The notes under the pieces were generated by a model. It saw only the letters and a list, made by a program, of their open reading frames with translations. It ran no database searches and was not told where the DNA came from. From Synaphobranchus kaupii (taxonomy: Eukaryota; Chordata; Actinopteri; Anguilliformes; Synaphobranchidae), in contig CM056379.1 of assembly GCA_029718625.1 (NCBI GenBank), positions 65,995,626 through 66,059,625 of the forward strand: a DNA stretch of 64,000 nt, written 5' to 3'. Numbering within the stretch: the stretch's first letter is position 1; each line of letters starts with the position of its first letter. A program made the translations under genes and the position numbers. This document shows, in pieces, positions 1-11,335 of this stretch.

Positions 1-599
1 CTGGCCCAGAACTGACTTCTGATTGCATCCTAAAGCATGCTGAAGGAGGATGTTGGCATTTAAAATTTCATACCTTCTGTACTTTCGGTATGCGGTGTAG
101 TGCACGGCGTTTCCCGTGATCGAGAAAATCCCCTCAAATTGTGCGGGTTTGGGTCGAATACGTCATCCCACGGTTAGGCGTCAGCTTTGTAAAGGTCGTA
201 AAGTGATGTTTTTGGCCAGCTTTTCTTTTAGGCTTAAAAGGTTATGAAACCCTCAGTTACATTCTCTCCGCCCACACCACAAATTCTAAAAATGCAATTA
301 AATGGACGTGGAGAGCAGCAGTGGACAGGGAGGGGTGAGAGTGAAGGGAGAGAGTATCGCCACATGAAGACATGCCAACTACAGAAAAGATGGAGTGATA
401 CGGAGTCTGTATCAATCAATGGCTCGAGGTGGAGGACTTCTCCCCTCAGGAATCCCATGGGCTTTCCACCGACCAGGATGAAGGTGGAAACGGTCCGGAG
501 CCCTATCAGTTTCAGGCGTTGGGAGAAGTCTGAGTGGTATTCTAGCTAATTATTTTTTATCCCACTTGTGAACTCTACTATCGGTTGCTACTTAAATCA
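1..599. other. No recognised gene
   Basis: Non-repetitive looking sequence with a purine-rich patch around 300-360. Short open frames exist on both strands (for example + 244-549), but none shows a recognisable domain or a convincing splice context. A minus-strand frame running off the left edge (about 1-166) is noted under rejected items. Confidence 0.4.
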
Positions 600-1060
600 A
601 TGTTCTGCAGTATTGTCAGCACATATTAAGTCTGACCTACCTGTACACGAACATTAAATACGCGATTAATGAACAATTGATAAATAAAATACGCCATTAA
701 TTCCAAGTGAAAATAAATGTCTGTTACCCTGTAAATAAAGAGCATCATCCTGTCACAGCATCACTCCATTGTCAAAGTAATTATCTTTTTTAGCCATCTT
801 TTGCCATCTATCTGACGAAGGCTCCCGGTACACGAACATGACATAATAAAATATGTAATCAATGCCAAGTGAAACTAAACGGCTGTTAGCTGAAGTAGGC
901 TACGGGACACTTTACCATCTCGATCTGATCAAATTGATGTATGCCCAGTAACGTGTGTCAGCAAATATTCAGTCTGACGTGCCTGTACACGAACATGACA
1001 AAATACAATACGAAATTAATGTGAAGTGAAACTGAACAGCTTTTGGCGGAAATGCATAAC
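600..1060. repeat. Minisatellite-like tandem repeat, three diverged units
   Basis: The phrase TACACGAACAT followed by an AT-rich block and a CAAGTGAAA/GAAGTGAAA phrase recurs with starts at about 644, 829 and 985, spacing 185 and 156 bases. The units are diverged and no coding frame follows them. Seen directly in the sequence; the family is not recognised. Confidence 0.6.
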
Positions 1061-1462
1061 CTATCCACAACTGTGCGTTTACTAACAAGCAAGCTATCCA
1101 AATAACTTAGCCAAGACATAACATAACCACAGCAGGGGCTTGTATCACAAACAGGATTAATTACTGAGTTCCCTGGACAACTGCACTGAGTAAAACCTGG
1201 AACAGCCCTTTTTACTTCACTAAGTTACAGACTTGGGGGGGGTCCTGAATAGTGCAGTTAACTGTTATCCAGCTAACTCCGTAACGTTAATCCTGCTTCG
1301 TGATGCAGACACCACGCCAGTAAAATCGACAATGCAGTATCAAACCATAGGCTATGACATGGAAACTTCGCTAGCTATAGCTAATAAAATATGCGAAACG
1401 CAGAGAAATATTACTGGTAAGTGGCATACTGAACTTTGTTAGAACATCATATTGTATAGCTA

Positions 1463-2815
1463 CAGTTGAAGTCGGAAGTGTACATACACTTAGGTTGAAG
1501 TCATTAAAACTCATTTTTAACCACTCCACGGTTTGCATGTTAGCAAACTATAGTATTGGCAAGTCAGTGAGGACATCTACTTTGTGCATGACACAAGTAA
1601 TTTTTCCAACAATTGTTTCCAGACAGATTATTTCACTTTTAATTCAATATATCACAATTCCAGTCGGTCAGATGTTTACATACACAAAGTTGACTGTGCC
1701 TTTAAACAGCTTGGAAAATTCCAGAAAATTATGTCATGGCTTTAGAAACTTCAGATAGGCTAATTGACATTATTTGAGTCAATTGGAGGTGTACCTGTGG
1801 ATGTATTTTAAGGCCTACCTTCAAACTCAGTGCCTCTTTGCTTGATATCAAGGGAAAATGAAGAGCCAAGACCTCAAAGAAAATTGTGGACCTCCACAAT
1901 TTCCAAACACCTGAAGGTACCAAGTTCGTCTGTACAAACAATAGTACACAAGTATAAACACTGTGGGACCACGCAGCCGTCATACCGCTCAGGAAGGAGA
2001 CGCATTCTGTCTCCTAGAGATGAACGTGCTTTGGAGCGAAAAGTGCAAATCAATCCCAGAACAGCAGCAAAGGACCTTGTGAAGATGCTGGAGGGAACAG
2101 GTACAAATGTATCTATATCCACAGTAAAATGAGTTCTATATCGACATAACCTGAAAGGCTGCTCAGCAAGGAAGAAGCCACTACTCCAAAACCGCCATAA
2201 AAAAGCCAGACTACAGTTTTCAACTGCACATGGGGACAAAGATCTTACTTTTTGGAGAAATGTCCTCAGGTTTGATGAAACGAAAATTTAACTGTTTGGC
2301 CATAATGACCATTGTTATGTTTGGAGGAAAAAGGGCGAGGCTTGCAAGCCGAAGAACACCATCACAACCGTGAAGCACGAGGGTGGCAGCATCATGTTGT
2401 GGGGGTGCTTTGCTGCAGGAGGGACTGGTGCACAAATAGATGGCATCATGAGGAATATATTGCGGATATATTGAAGCAACATCTCAAGACATCAGCCAGG
2501 AAGTTAAAGTTTGGTTGCAAATGGCTCTTCCAAATGGACAATGACCCAAAGCATACTTCCAAAGTTGTGGCAAAATGGCTTAAGGACAACAAAGTCAAGG
2601 TATTGGAGTGGCCATAACAAAGTCCTGACCTCAATCCAATCGAAAATGTGTGGGCAGAACTGAAAAAGCGTGTGCGAGCAAGGAGGCCTACAAACATGAC
2701 TCAGTTACACCAGTTCTGTCAGGAGGAATGGGCTAAAATTCCAGCAACTTACTGTGAGAAGATTGTGGAAGGCTACCTGAAACATTTGACCCAAGTTAAA
2801 CAATTTAACCTCTTC
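1463..2815 (+). mobile_element. Sleeping Beauty-type Tc1 element, right end lost
   Basis: The left end begins CAGTTGAAGTCGGAAGTGTA directly after a TA (1461-1462). This is the outer terminus typical of salmonid/Sleeping Beauty-type Tc1 elements. A second, inner direct-repeat copy (GGTCAGATGTTTACATACAC) lies at about 1663-1685, giving the IR/DR architecture. A decayed transposase follows. No matching right terminus is found: around 2815 the sequence passes into another repeat family that recurs at 48.25 kb. The element is therefore 3'-truncated and dead. Confidence 0.85.
1830..2800 (+). pseudogene. Tc1 transposase pseudogene (Sleeping Beauty-like)
   Basis: The first part reads openly (1830-2132) through the helix-turn-helix region, with [20 protein letters not shown] and an [15 protein letters not shown] linker. 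A TGA follows in VK*VLYRHNL. Further pieces in the same or shifted frames give FWRNVLRFDETKI (first catalytic Asp region), [16 protein letters not shown] (glycine box), and then, frameshifted, QMDNDPKHTSK (second Asp) and [15 protein letters not shown] text with the last catalytic Glu. Several stops and shifts are visible, so it cannot make transposase. Family assignment rests on these motifs and the terminal sequence. Confidence 0.85.
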
Positions 2816-3660
2816 CTACCAAGGGCAAAATATACCAATTATAATATACTAAGTAGTCATAATTCACATACATACACTTCTGGCTCCTTAACTACAAAAA
2901 ATGATTTACAGAAATTGTGAAAAAACTAAAAAACGGGTACCTACATTCAAATTTCTGATTTTTTCCTTGATGAGCTACAAGAGCTATGGAGGAAATAACT
3001 CCTCTTTGTGATTCCTCAATATCAACAGCCTCATAACAAAATTGCTTAAGTCATTTTTTGTAGTTTTGAGAAAAAGGCAAAAAACTGCTGCAATTCTACG
3101 TCAATGAGTATTTATTAACTCTTTCTTTTACAAACACATATCAATGGCTGCTAAATGAAATACAGATCATGTGACTTTGTATTATGATTACATAATGGCT
3201 AATGATGACTTAGGCAAAAATATTGAAAACTGAGTGGGACTTAGGCATTTATATACATGACTTATAGGCAAAAGTCGAGAATCCACTGATGACTTAGGCA
3301 AATGTCAAGTATCTACTGGTACAGAGAAAGTATCAAATTTGACACTTCCTAGGCAGATTTATGCTTCCAAATGGGGTAAGCTGTCGAAATAATGGTGACA
3401 GTGTTGAGGCAAGACGTGCTTCATTGACTGCAAATCATTGAACATAGCATAAAGTGGTTCAGGAAGTGCACAGCGACCTGCAGTGACTTGAGCATTTTTA
3501 CACTGTTGACGAATGATAAATCAAGTGATTTAGGCAGAAAATCTCAAAATGTCCAAAAAATTACAGGCACTTTTGTTATGAGGCTGTCGATATGCTGCCT
3601 ATCTCTGCTAAACATATGGTGTCAATATCTCAAACCATTCAAATTCTACAGAGCTTTTTT
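2816..3660. repeat. Interspersed repeat, partial copy also at 48.25-48.9 kb
   Basis: Starting with GGGCAAAATATACCAATT (about 2822), the sequence matches 48259-48860 closely, for example GAAATTGTGAAAAAACTAAA and AGCTATGGAGGAAATAACTC. The left copy carries an extra segment (about 3030-3590) absent from the 48-kb copy. No coding capacity is seen. It appears to be the outer part of the family that continues to 5.6 kb. Confidence 0.65.
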
Positions 3661-5616
3661 TCAGGTGAACCATAAAAGTTATATTCAGAATTTTGATATT
3701 TTCAAAATGGCCGAATGACGAGCCAATGAAATTTCACTGGGCGTGGCTTATCACAAAAATGCTAATAATTCCAAAACGATTTTGGCTTAAATGTACTCAT
3801 TTATTACTTCTTTGAGTTTTTCCTTAACCGCTTGGCTGATTAGCATGAAACTTGGCAAGTAGTTAGACGTTGTCATCATACAAGATGACACCGAATTTCG
3901 TAGCGATAGGCCAGTTGGTGGCGCTGTAGTGCACGTGTAAATATTGTGACATTGACACGCCCACTGCCGACGCCCCGTTTGACCTAGAGTCACAAAATGT
4001 GGTGTACATGTCCCTCTACTCATGCTGAACAAATTTACCTCAAGGATCCATGAAGTCAGCCATATTTGATTTTCCGCTAATTAGCATTTTTTGTAAAACA
4101 CTTAAAATGCTACTCCTCCTACAAAATTTGGCCAATTTACATGAAACGAGGTACACAAACTCCTTAGACTTCATAAAAGCTTCATAAAAGTTATATTCAG
4201 AATTTTGATATTTTAAAAGATGGCCGAATGACGAGCCAATGAATTTTCAATGGGTGTGACTTATCACAAAAATGCTGATAATTCCAAAATCATTTGACAG
4301 AAAGTTATGGAACCTGGTAGTCTATTAAGAGTAACATGAGGAATTGACCTCTACAGTTTCAACCCAATCGAGCCACGTGGTGGCGCTACAGGGATCCAAA
4401 TATAAGAAAATATTTAAAAATTCATTAAAAATCATTGACACGCCCACTGCCGACGCCCCGTTTGATCTTCAGTCACAAAATTTGGTGGAAACATCCCGCT
4501 ACTCCTGCACAACAAATTTCCCTCAAGAAACCATGAAGTCTGCCGTCTTCTATTTTCCGCTAATTAGCATTTTTTGTAAAACACTTAAAATGCTACTCCT
4601 CCTATAAAATTAGGCCAATTTGCACCAAACCTGTTCAAGGTACTCAACCTGCATCCCTACATACATGTATTACTATACTAAGGCGTATGTCAAAAATTGG
4701 CCGAAGGAGAAACCAATGAATTTTGGATTGGGCGTGGCTTATCGCTAGTACTTCTAAAACCGTTTGATATAAAGTTCTGAAACTTGGTGGGTTGATTGAG
4801 AGTTAGATCAAGACTTGAGCCTTGCAGATTTAACCCAATCAATCTGCGTGGTGGCACTAAAGAAATACAAATGTTGGGATGGCAGGTATGCCATCCGCCA
4901 AGTACACTATCTCTGTTTAACAGGTCGTCTACCTACTATAACTACTGTGAAAGTTCCTGTAGCTTAGTGGTTAAGGCTTTTGACTGCCGTGTAGTAGGTT
5001 GGTGGTTCGATCCCCACCTGTTCCAAAGTTTTTTTTGAGGCACACAATGTGCACGTTATTGTAAGAATGTTCTTTTTATTGCAAAGGTTAGGAAATTTCA
5101 CAATATTACCTGTTATCTGTTTGAATTATGAAGTCAGTAAGCCAAAACAACCTGATACCGCAACACACAAGTCTTATTTGGCCTCATCATTTCTGTTAAC
5201 CTGCCTTGGCCTACTGGATACAGTATTGGCATTCCATGTATGTGGTCAGCGGTTCAATTCCGGCTTGGTACCAATGGCTAGGTTAATGTTTGGCAAAACT
5301 ATTGTGCAAATGCTATGCTTCTTTTAATGTTGTTTTCACATTAAGAAACACCTTTTTATTGCAAAAGTTAAGAAATTTAACAGTATTAACTGTTCACTGT
5401 TTCACTTGTACTTAAAAGACTTAATACGCAAGCCCTTAACGGATCGGGTAAAGATACCATCAGCAATGGCAAAAGCCCTGATTAGAAACAAATATTTGTA
5501 TTTTGGGTCAACCCTGTCTAGAGTTGTCTACCATTTTGCGGTTTCTGCGTTTGACAAATGCCGCTAATGCCGCACGGTCCCCGGAAATCGCTGCTTGCAG
5601 CTATATTTATTATTTT
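3660..5616. repeat. Long interspersed repeat (copy 1) with internal ~0.5-kb units
   Basis: This stretch is about 90% similar by eye to 40545-43170 in the same orientation. It contains diverged internal units that restart with TTATATTCAGAATTTTGATA or the phrase GGCCGAATGACGAGCCAATG at about 3682, 4192 and 4690. It ends with AATCGCTGCTTGCAGCTATA, as copy 2 does. Two tRNA-like segments lie inside. No transposase or reverse transcriptase is visible, so the superfamily is unassigned. Confidence 0.75.
4953..5030 (+). repeat. tRNA-like segment with A and B boxes inside the repeat
   Basis: TAGCTTAGTGGTTAAGGC resembles a pol III A box, and GGTTCGATCCCC, about 45 bases later, is a near-consensus B box. 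The T-stem does not pair cleanly with a seven-base loop and no good acceptor stem is visible. This is a tRNA-derived fossil, not a tRNA gene. A second, weaker tRNA-like piece follows at about 5200-5275 (TGGCCTACTGGATA ... GGTTCAATTCCG). Both also occur in the 42.5-kb copy. Confidence 0.5.
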
Positions 5617-6044
5617 TCTTCTTCTCGTGACTGAGTAAGCATTACTTTAACTCTGGTAAAGCCAAGATCACATTAATATTACGGCGCACTTGTGGTCTCC
5701 GGACTTGCAGGCCCTAGGGACATTCACAGTCCCTGGGTCTGCAGGCCCAGACACCATGACCACACCTGAGCTCTCTTCCCATGCAGATGCAGACCCCATC
5801 AGTATTAGGAGTGTGGTAGACAAGACGTGTTCAACAAATAAATCTTTGTAGTATATCTATTTTAACTTAATTTTGTTTTAACCCTGAGGGCAGGCAGGAG
5901 TCCCCAAACAGTCCCAAGTGTGTGTGTAATTTTTTAATATCCCCTTTAAATGATCAATTATATATTTTAGGTCGCATTCCTATTACATTGTCACAAGCTT
6001 ACAGTCAGACAATTCTCTCATTATATTATATATATATATATATA
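5617..6044. other. AT-rich spacer ending in (TA)n
   Basis: No gene seen. The (TA)n run at 6023-6044 is the insertion target of the neighbouring Tc1 element. Confidence 0.5.
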
Positions 6045-7575
6045 CACTACTCACAAAAAGTTAGGGATATTTGGCTTTCGGGTGAAATTTATGGAAAATG
6101 TAAGTTCACGCTACAGTGATATTATACGTATCATGAAAGTAGGGCATTTAAGTAGAAGCATGCAATGGTGATTTCCTCATCTCAAACAATTTATTGAAAC
6201 AAAAGCCAACAACAGTGGTGGGTATACCACAACAAAAATGTCAATGTCTCAATAACTTGTCATGTGCCCTTGAGCATCAATTACAGCTTGACAACGACGT
6301 CTCATGCTGTTCACAAGTCGACTTATTGTCTGCTGAGGCATGGCATCCCACTCTTCTTGAAGGGCGGCCCTCAGGTCATTGAGGTTCTGGGGCACAGAGT
6401 TACGAGCCTCTACACTGTGAGTCAGCTGATCCCATAGGTTTTCTATGGGATTCAGGTCTGGAGAAAGTGCAGGCCACTCCATTTGAGGTACCCCAGTCTC
6501 CAGCAGCCTTTCCCTAATGATGCGACCTCGATGAGCTGGAGCATTGTCGTCCATGAAGATGAAATTAGGCCTGTGTTGTTCATGCAGGGGCACAATGACT
6601 GGATTAATGATGTTATTCAGGTAGTATGGGCTTGTCACTGTACCATTCACAAAGTGTAGGGCAGTTCTGTATTGACTAGACACACCTGCCCACACTGTAA
6701 CACCGCCACCACCAAAGGGTCGTCTGGTGACAACAGTGGCTGATGCATAGCGCTCTCCTTGACGTCTCCAACATCGTTGGCGGCCATCATTTCTGCTCAA
6801 CGTGAATCGACTTTCATCAGAGAACAGCACGGAGGCCCACTGGTCCCTCGTCCAGCGTAAATGCTCCCTGGCCCATGCAAGACGATGACGCCTGTGCCTG
6901 GTGGTGTGGTCAGGTACCCTTGCAGGTCGTCTAGCACGCAGACCACGCTGATGTAAACGGTTTCGAATGGTCTGACGTGACACTTGGGTGCCTCTCACCT
7001 CCCTTAAATGTGCCTGGAGTTGAGTGGCATTCATCATCCGGTTCCGCAGGGCACTGTTCACAATGAAGCGGTCATCAGTGTGGGATGTGGCCAAAGGACG
7101 TCCACTTCTATGCCTTTCTGTGACTCTTCCAGTCTCTCTGTATCTCTGTTGCAACCTGCTGATGACACTCTGTGACACTCTAAGCTCAGTGGCCACTTCC
7201 CTCTGAGAACATCCTGTTTGAAGCCTCGCAATGGCGAGGTACTGTTGATCAATTGTTAGGTGTCGTCTTGGTCTCATGATGTCAAAATGTGAACAGCATG
7301 ATGAAGAGGACTGTTTAAATACCAATTCTAATTGAACCAGGAAATTTATTGGTCGATTCATGGATCAAACACCTGTTGTGAATTTTGCCGTTCAGCTCCT
7401 TGTTAGAGAACAGCAAGTTGTGCAAAAAGTACTGAAACATTGAATAGTTGGACATGTGCACTCAAAAGTTTAGAGAAGGTCAAATTAATTTCACCTGTAA
7501 AGGTTATAGTGCATTTTAGGTTCATCCTGAAATTTCACCCGAAAGCCGAATATCCCTAACTTTTTGTGAGAAGTG
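6045..7575 (-). mobile_element. Complete Tc1-like transposon with intact transposase
   Basis: The ends are inverted repeats of about 45 bases: CACTACTCACAAAAAGTTAG at the left, and its complement (CACTTCTCACAAAAAGTTAG read on the minus strand) at the right. They differ at two positions in 45. TA dinucleotides flank both ends (6043-6044, 7576-7577). The 1531-bp element holds one full-length transposase frame on the minus strand. Intact ends plus an open frame suggest recent activity. Confidence 0.93.
6249..7277 (-). CDS. Tc1/mariner-family transposase, DD34E, apparently intact
   Basis: This enzyme cuts and pastes its own element at TA sites. The frame is open for 342 residues from ATG at 7277 ([15 protein letters not shown]), the usual Tc1 length. 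The frame also extends 28 codons upstream, but that part lacks family similarity. N-terminal helix-turn-helix: [20 protein letters not shown]. Then come a GRPL AT-hook-like linker and a second HTH region. Catalytic triad: D154 (LFSDESRF), D244 (FMDDNAPAH) and E279 ([10 protein letters not shown]), with 34 residues between the last two. A glycine-rich box ([11 protein letters not shown]) lies between the first and second Asp. No stop, frameshift or missing catalytic residue is seen. It resembles fish Passport/PPTN-type Tc1 enzymes; the exact subfamily is inferred. Confidence 0.93.
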   Translation of the reverse strand: MRPRRHLTIDQQYLAIARLQTGCSQREVATELRVSQSVISRLQQRYRETGRVTERHRSGRPLATSHTDDRFIVNSALRNRMMNATQLQAHLREVRGTQVSRQTIRNRLHQRGLRARRPARVPDHTTRHRRHRLAWAREHLRWTRDQWASVLFSDESRFTLSRNDGRQRCWRRQGERYASATVVTRRPFGGGGVTVWAGVSSQYRTALHFVNGTVTSPYYLNNIINPVIVPLHEQHRPNFIFMDDNAPAHRGRIIRERLLETGVPQMEWPALSPDLNPIENLWDQLTHSVEARNSVPQNLNDLRAALQEEWDAMPQQTISRLVNSMRRRCQAVIDAQGHMTSY

Positions 7576-7679
7576 TATATATATATTACTTGAATTATTC
7601 TCTCAGATAACATATATGCAATACTCTCTCACTCTTTTCTTGATCTACTTGGTAAACCAATATGTTAGAACATAACTCC

Positions 7680-8253
7680 AGTCTTAAGGTGTACTCGTGG
7701 AATATAAAAAGGTTGTAATCACCCTATCAAAAGGAAGAAAATCATGTCTTTTTTAAAGAAATAAAAAGCTACTATCTGTTTACTACAAGAGACCCATCTA
7801 AATAAAAATGAACATGAGAAGCTTAAAAAAGATTGAGTAGGCCAAGCACACTATGCCTCATACTCTACTTAAAGTATAGGAGTAGCAATACTGATTAATA
7901 AAAACTTACCATTTCAAGTTGAGTCTACTACTTCTGACTCAGAGGTCCTGTATATTTTTATACAAGGTTATCTTTTTGGAGAGAAAATCTCTATCCTTAA
8001 TGTGTAGGCCCCACCAACTCTCCCCCTCGATTGTTCAGTAGCCTCACTAGCCTACTGGCTTCTTGTAATTCACCAACCACAATTATTGGGGGGGTGATTG
8101 GAATTGTATAATCGACAAAGATCTTGATAGAAAGACCAGGAGTAAATGCTCATCCAAATCCGCTCATCTATTCAAAACCATGGTTGAACTGGGAATGGTC
8201 GATACTTGACGTCTCTTAAACCCCTCAGTTACCGTTTTTACTTTTTACTCTAT
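7680..8253 (+). pseudogene. L1 LINE ORF2 fragment, endonuclease start (decayed)
   Basis: Conceptual translation gives SWNIKRV-like text near 7695 (start of an L1 apurinic endonuclease), then a YKRP(T)H-like piece and a NHNYWGGDWNCIIDKDLDRKT segment that matches the usual GGDFN region. There are many stops. The frame is cut at 8253 by the element at 8254-10285 and resumes at 10290. Confidence 0.7.
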
Positions 8254-10285
8254 GGGTCAATGACATGACGTGATTTTTTTGTGTCCGAATTCATTACTTT
8301 CCTAAAAACAATAATAAAAAAAAAACATGTTATATATCAAATTGCACTACAATATCTCCTTTATGAGAAACCCTTCTCATTTTATTGAAAATTCAATTTA
8401 TTTTTCGAGTTTTGGTGTTCTAAAGCCCCAAAATGTCAGGTGGTGCGACCGTTCGAACATACATGCAGAGAACAAAACTGCAATAAAAAGGATAATTTTC
8501 TCAATAAAATTCCTAATAAAATAGTTTGGCATGATTTTATGTTAGATTGCTTATAAATGACGGAAAGTAGTTTAACAGTCCTATTTCAAAACTATTCTAT
8601 TACTTAAAAAACCTTTGTCCGAGAAATTGACTTCTGTCAATTCAAAAAATGTCAGGGGCGGCGACCGACATAAAAACATAATTTTATGTACTGCGCCTGT
8701 AAGAAAACGATGCAACAGGGTGTGACATCACACAGAAGACCCCACAGGACTCATGTCATGCAATAACAAGGTTAATAACTCTCCCACAAATATTACATAA
8801 TTTTTGAGTAATGGTGAGGTTGGTTCAACTTACCATGTCAGGTGGTAAGTGCACTGCGTAGTGTTGCCCTGGAAAACTATGAAAATTAGTTTTTATTCAG
8901 AAAATGTGTATTTGATTGAAAAAATATATGTATAACCTTGAGTTCAAGGACAGAAATGTATATAGGTGACCAAGTTAATTCCTGTTAGATTTGAGTTTGA
9001 AAAGTCAGGTGGTGCGACCAATATCTCAGGTGGCGCGACAGTTAAACCAATTGAAAAAAGTGATGTTAATTAATGTGTTTGAAGATGTTAAATACATTTT
9101 CTTAAATATATACATCTTTCTGTATGATATTAAGTTGTTTAAAGGTGAAAAAGTCCTATTCTTAAAGAATATAGGACTATATAACCAAAATTGATACTCA
9201 AAGTTGCATATTGTACCTTTTAAGTTATTATTTTTTCATTCATTTTTGTAGAAGCCATTATCAAGCAAAGAAAAAACAGCACGGCATAGATAGTTCAAAA
9301 AATTATCCAGTTGCATTTCATTATTGAAATGTGTTCCTTGAGACTTCATGTTTCAGTTTTATTTTTAAAGCATTGATCAAATGTTGTCTTGTTGACATTA
9401 CCATTGTGGCAGTATTGTTTTAAATGTTGAATGTGCAGTATTTTTTTGAATGCTGACCTGAATGAAATGTAGTCCTCATTATTGAAATGCGTTCCTTGAG
9501 ACTTGATGTTTCAGGTATATTGATCAAATGTTATCTTATTGACATAACCACTGTTGCTGGTCTGAATTAAATGTAATTGTATGATTAAGTTCCAGTATAA
9601 AATGCTCAGGTTTCAAATAAAAGCCAAATGAAACCAGAGTAAAATGCATTTACATATCTTTCTTTTTATTTAGTGAATTTCAAAAAAAAAAAAATCGTTA
9701 TTGAAAAAAAAAAAAAAATCGTTATTGAGCACAATGTCAGGTGGCGCGACTGGTCATGGTCAGGTGGTGCGACCAGCAAATTTACATTTAAATGTATCCA
9801 TTCCCATTGCAGTCTGCAAAATTTAATCAGAAATACAATTGAAAATCTTTAAATAATGTATACAAATAATTTTTACTGTTAGAATTTTTGTTTTCTTTCT
9901 CTCTATGGAAAATAAGGTGTTTGAAAAGAAAAAGAAGTGGCCATTTCTATAAATGGAATACAACTGCCATAAACAAAGAAATTAAAGTGGAATTTACCAT
10001 GTGATGAGTATTTTAGACACTACAATGCTTCACATTTGCAGGTTTTCAGTAGTGGTAAATACATTAAAAGTGTATTATTCAAAATTCATATAAGGTCGCG
10101 CCACCTGACATTTCTGGGTGGTAAAATCTGAAATCTTGTTTAAAAATGTATTTATATCACCTTAGAAGCTATGAATCAAATATAAACACACAGGCTACAT
10201 TCTTGTGGAATTAAGAATGTATTTAAAATCCATTTTTGTCAGTATTTTTTTTTTTCATTTTGAAAACCTTATTTGTCATTGACCC
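8254..10285. mobile_element. Unclassified 2.0-kb TIR element with repeated GTCAGGTGGYGCGAC motif
   Basis: The element starts GGGTCAATGACA and ends TGTCATTGACCC (12-bp perfect inverted repeats). The target duplication CTAT is at 8250-8253 and 10286-10289. Removing it rejoins the L1 endonuclease reading (FTFYS + IPHNSYSRLDYF). The interior is AT-rich with no transposase. It carries the motif at 8435, 8651 (variant), 8837 (half), 9004, 9025, 9736 and 9759 on the plus strand, and at 10095 on the minus strand. A 4-bp duplication with GGG ends fits no superfamily I can name with confidence. Confidence 0.8.
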
Positions 10286-11090
10286 CTATACCACACAATT
10301 CTTACTCAAGGTTGGATTATTTTTGTATTCCACGCAATTTAGTCTCCTCAGTGAAAAACTGTAGTATTGGTTCTATACACATTTCTGAGCATGCACCTAT
10401 TTTTCTAGATTTATTTATCAAAAATCACAACTCAAAATTCTCTTGGAAATGTAATAGATCAATCCGGTCAGATTGCGATTTTTGTGAATACATAAAAAAG
10501 GAGTTGTCCTTTATTAAGGTGAATGACAATGAAGACATCAATCCTTCAATACAAAACCATGAAGGCTTACTTACGAGGACTAATGTCCTACTGCAGTGCA
10601 AAAAAAGAAGATAATCAGTGGTGAACAGAGATAACTAGACTCAACTATTGAACGTGAGCATAAAACACACCCCTTCAAAAATAATTGGCCAAGGCTGATT
10701 ACAGTGAAACAGCATTAAATACTCTTCTGTCCCAAAAAACAGAAAATAATCTCTTTTTCCAAAGGCAGAAACTATATGAACATGGCAATAAGTCTGGGAC
10801 CCTACTTGCTAACATTATTAACCACCACTCAAATCGGAAGTCTATTGCATGTATAAGAGACTGCAATGGTCAACGCTGCTTTGGTTCCAATGACATGAAG
10901 GTGGTGTTCTCGCAGTTCTACAAATCGCTTTATACCTTTGAAACCACAGAATGCAGTGACAACACAATTCTTGGACAATGTGAAACTTCCACAGGTATCT
11001 GCACAAGATAGGGAGGTACTTAATAAACCAAACTCTCTCCAGGAGGTAGTCGAGGCAATTAACGGAATGTGCCACCTTAGCGGCCGTGTA
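10286..11090 (+). pseudogene. L1 LINE ORF2 fragment, endonuclease end and linker (decayed)
   Basis: The piece continues the 7.7-kb fragment after the inserted element. SYSRLDYFCIPRNLVSS is the typical L1 SRIDYFL segment. SIHISEHAPIFLDL is the catalytic SDHxP box, with Glu in place of Asp. From 10685 it reads LYEHGNKSGTLLANII and NDMKVVFSQFYKSLYTFE, then LDNVKLPQVSAQDREVLNKP, the usual linker before the reverse transcriptase. Similarity stops near 11090, before the RT core. Confidence 0.75.
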
Positions 11091-11167
11091 TAGATAGTAT
11101 AGAGGAGATTTCAAGAAGTGGTGTCCCATCCTATGACCACATTTGTTAGCCAAACTAAGGGTAAATC

Positions 11168-11335
11168 GTTTGGAAACTATAACCCTAGGTAACTTTGAAG
11201 CTTAAAATTCCCTTTGATTTAACGTTACGTTATATGCTTAACTTCAACAAGCTGTAATGTTAACGTAACGCCAACTTTAACGGTAGACGCCTAACAAACT
11301 AACGTTACCTAGGGTTTCTAGTTTCCCAACTTTTA
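11168..11335. repeat. Short foldback repeat
   Basis: GGAAACTATAACCCTAGGTA at about 11170 is mirrored by TACCTAGGGTTTCTAGTTTC at about 11309-11328. The ends are palindromic, with about 120 bases between the arms. No target duplication was established. Confidence 0.45.

Noticed and set aside
1..166. Minus-strand frame running off the left edge (IFSITGNAVHYTAYRKYRRY), considered as a next kansl1 exon
   Set aside because: No similarity to KANSL1 and no acceptor with a pyrimidine tract. Too short to judge.
4953..5030. Functional tRNA gene
   Set aside because: A and B boxes are present but the T-stem mispairs, no acceptor stem closes, and the segment lies inside a multi-copy repeat.
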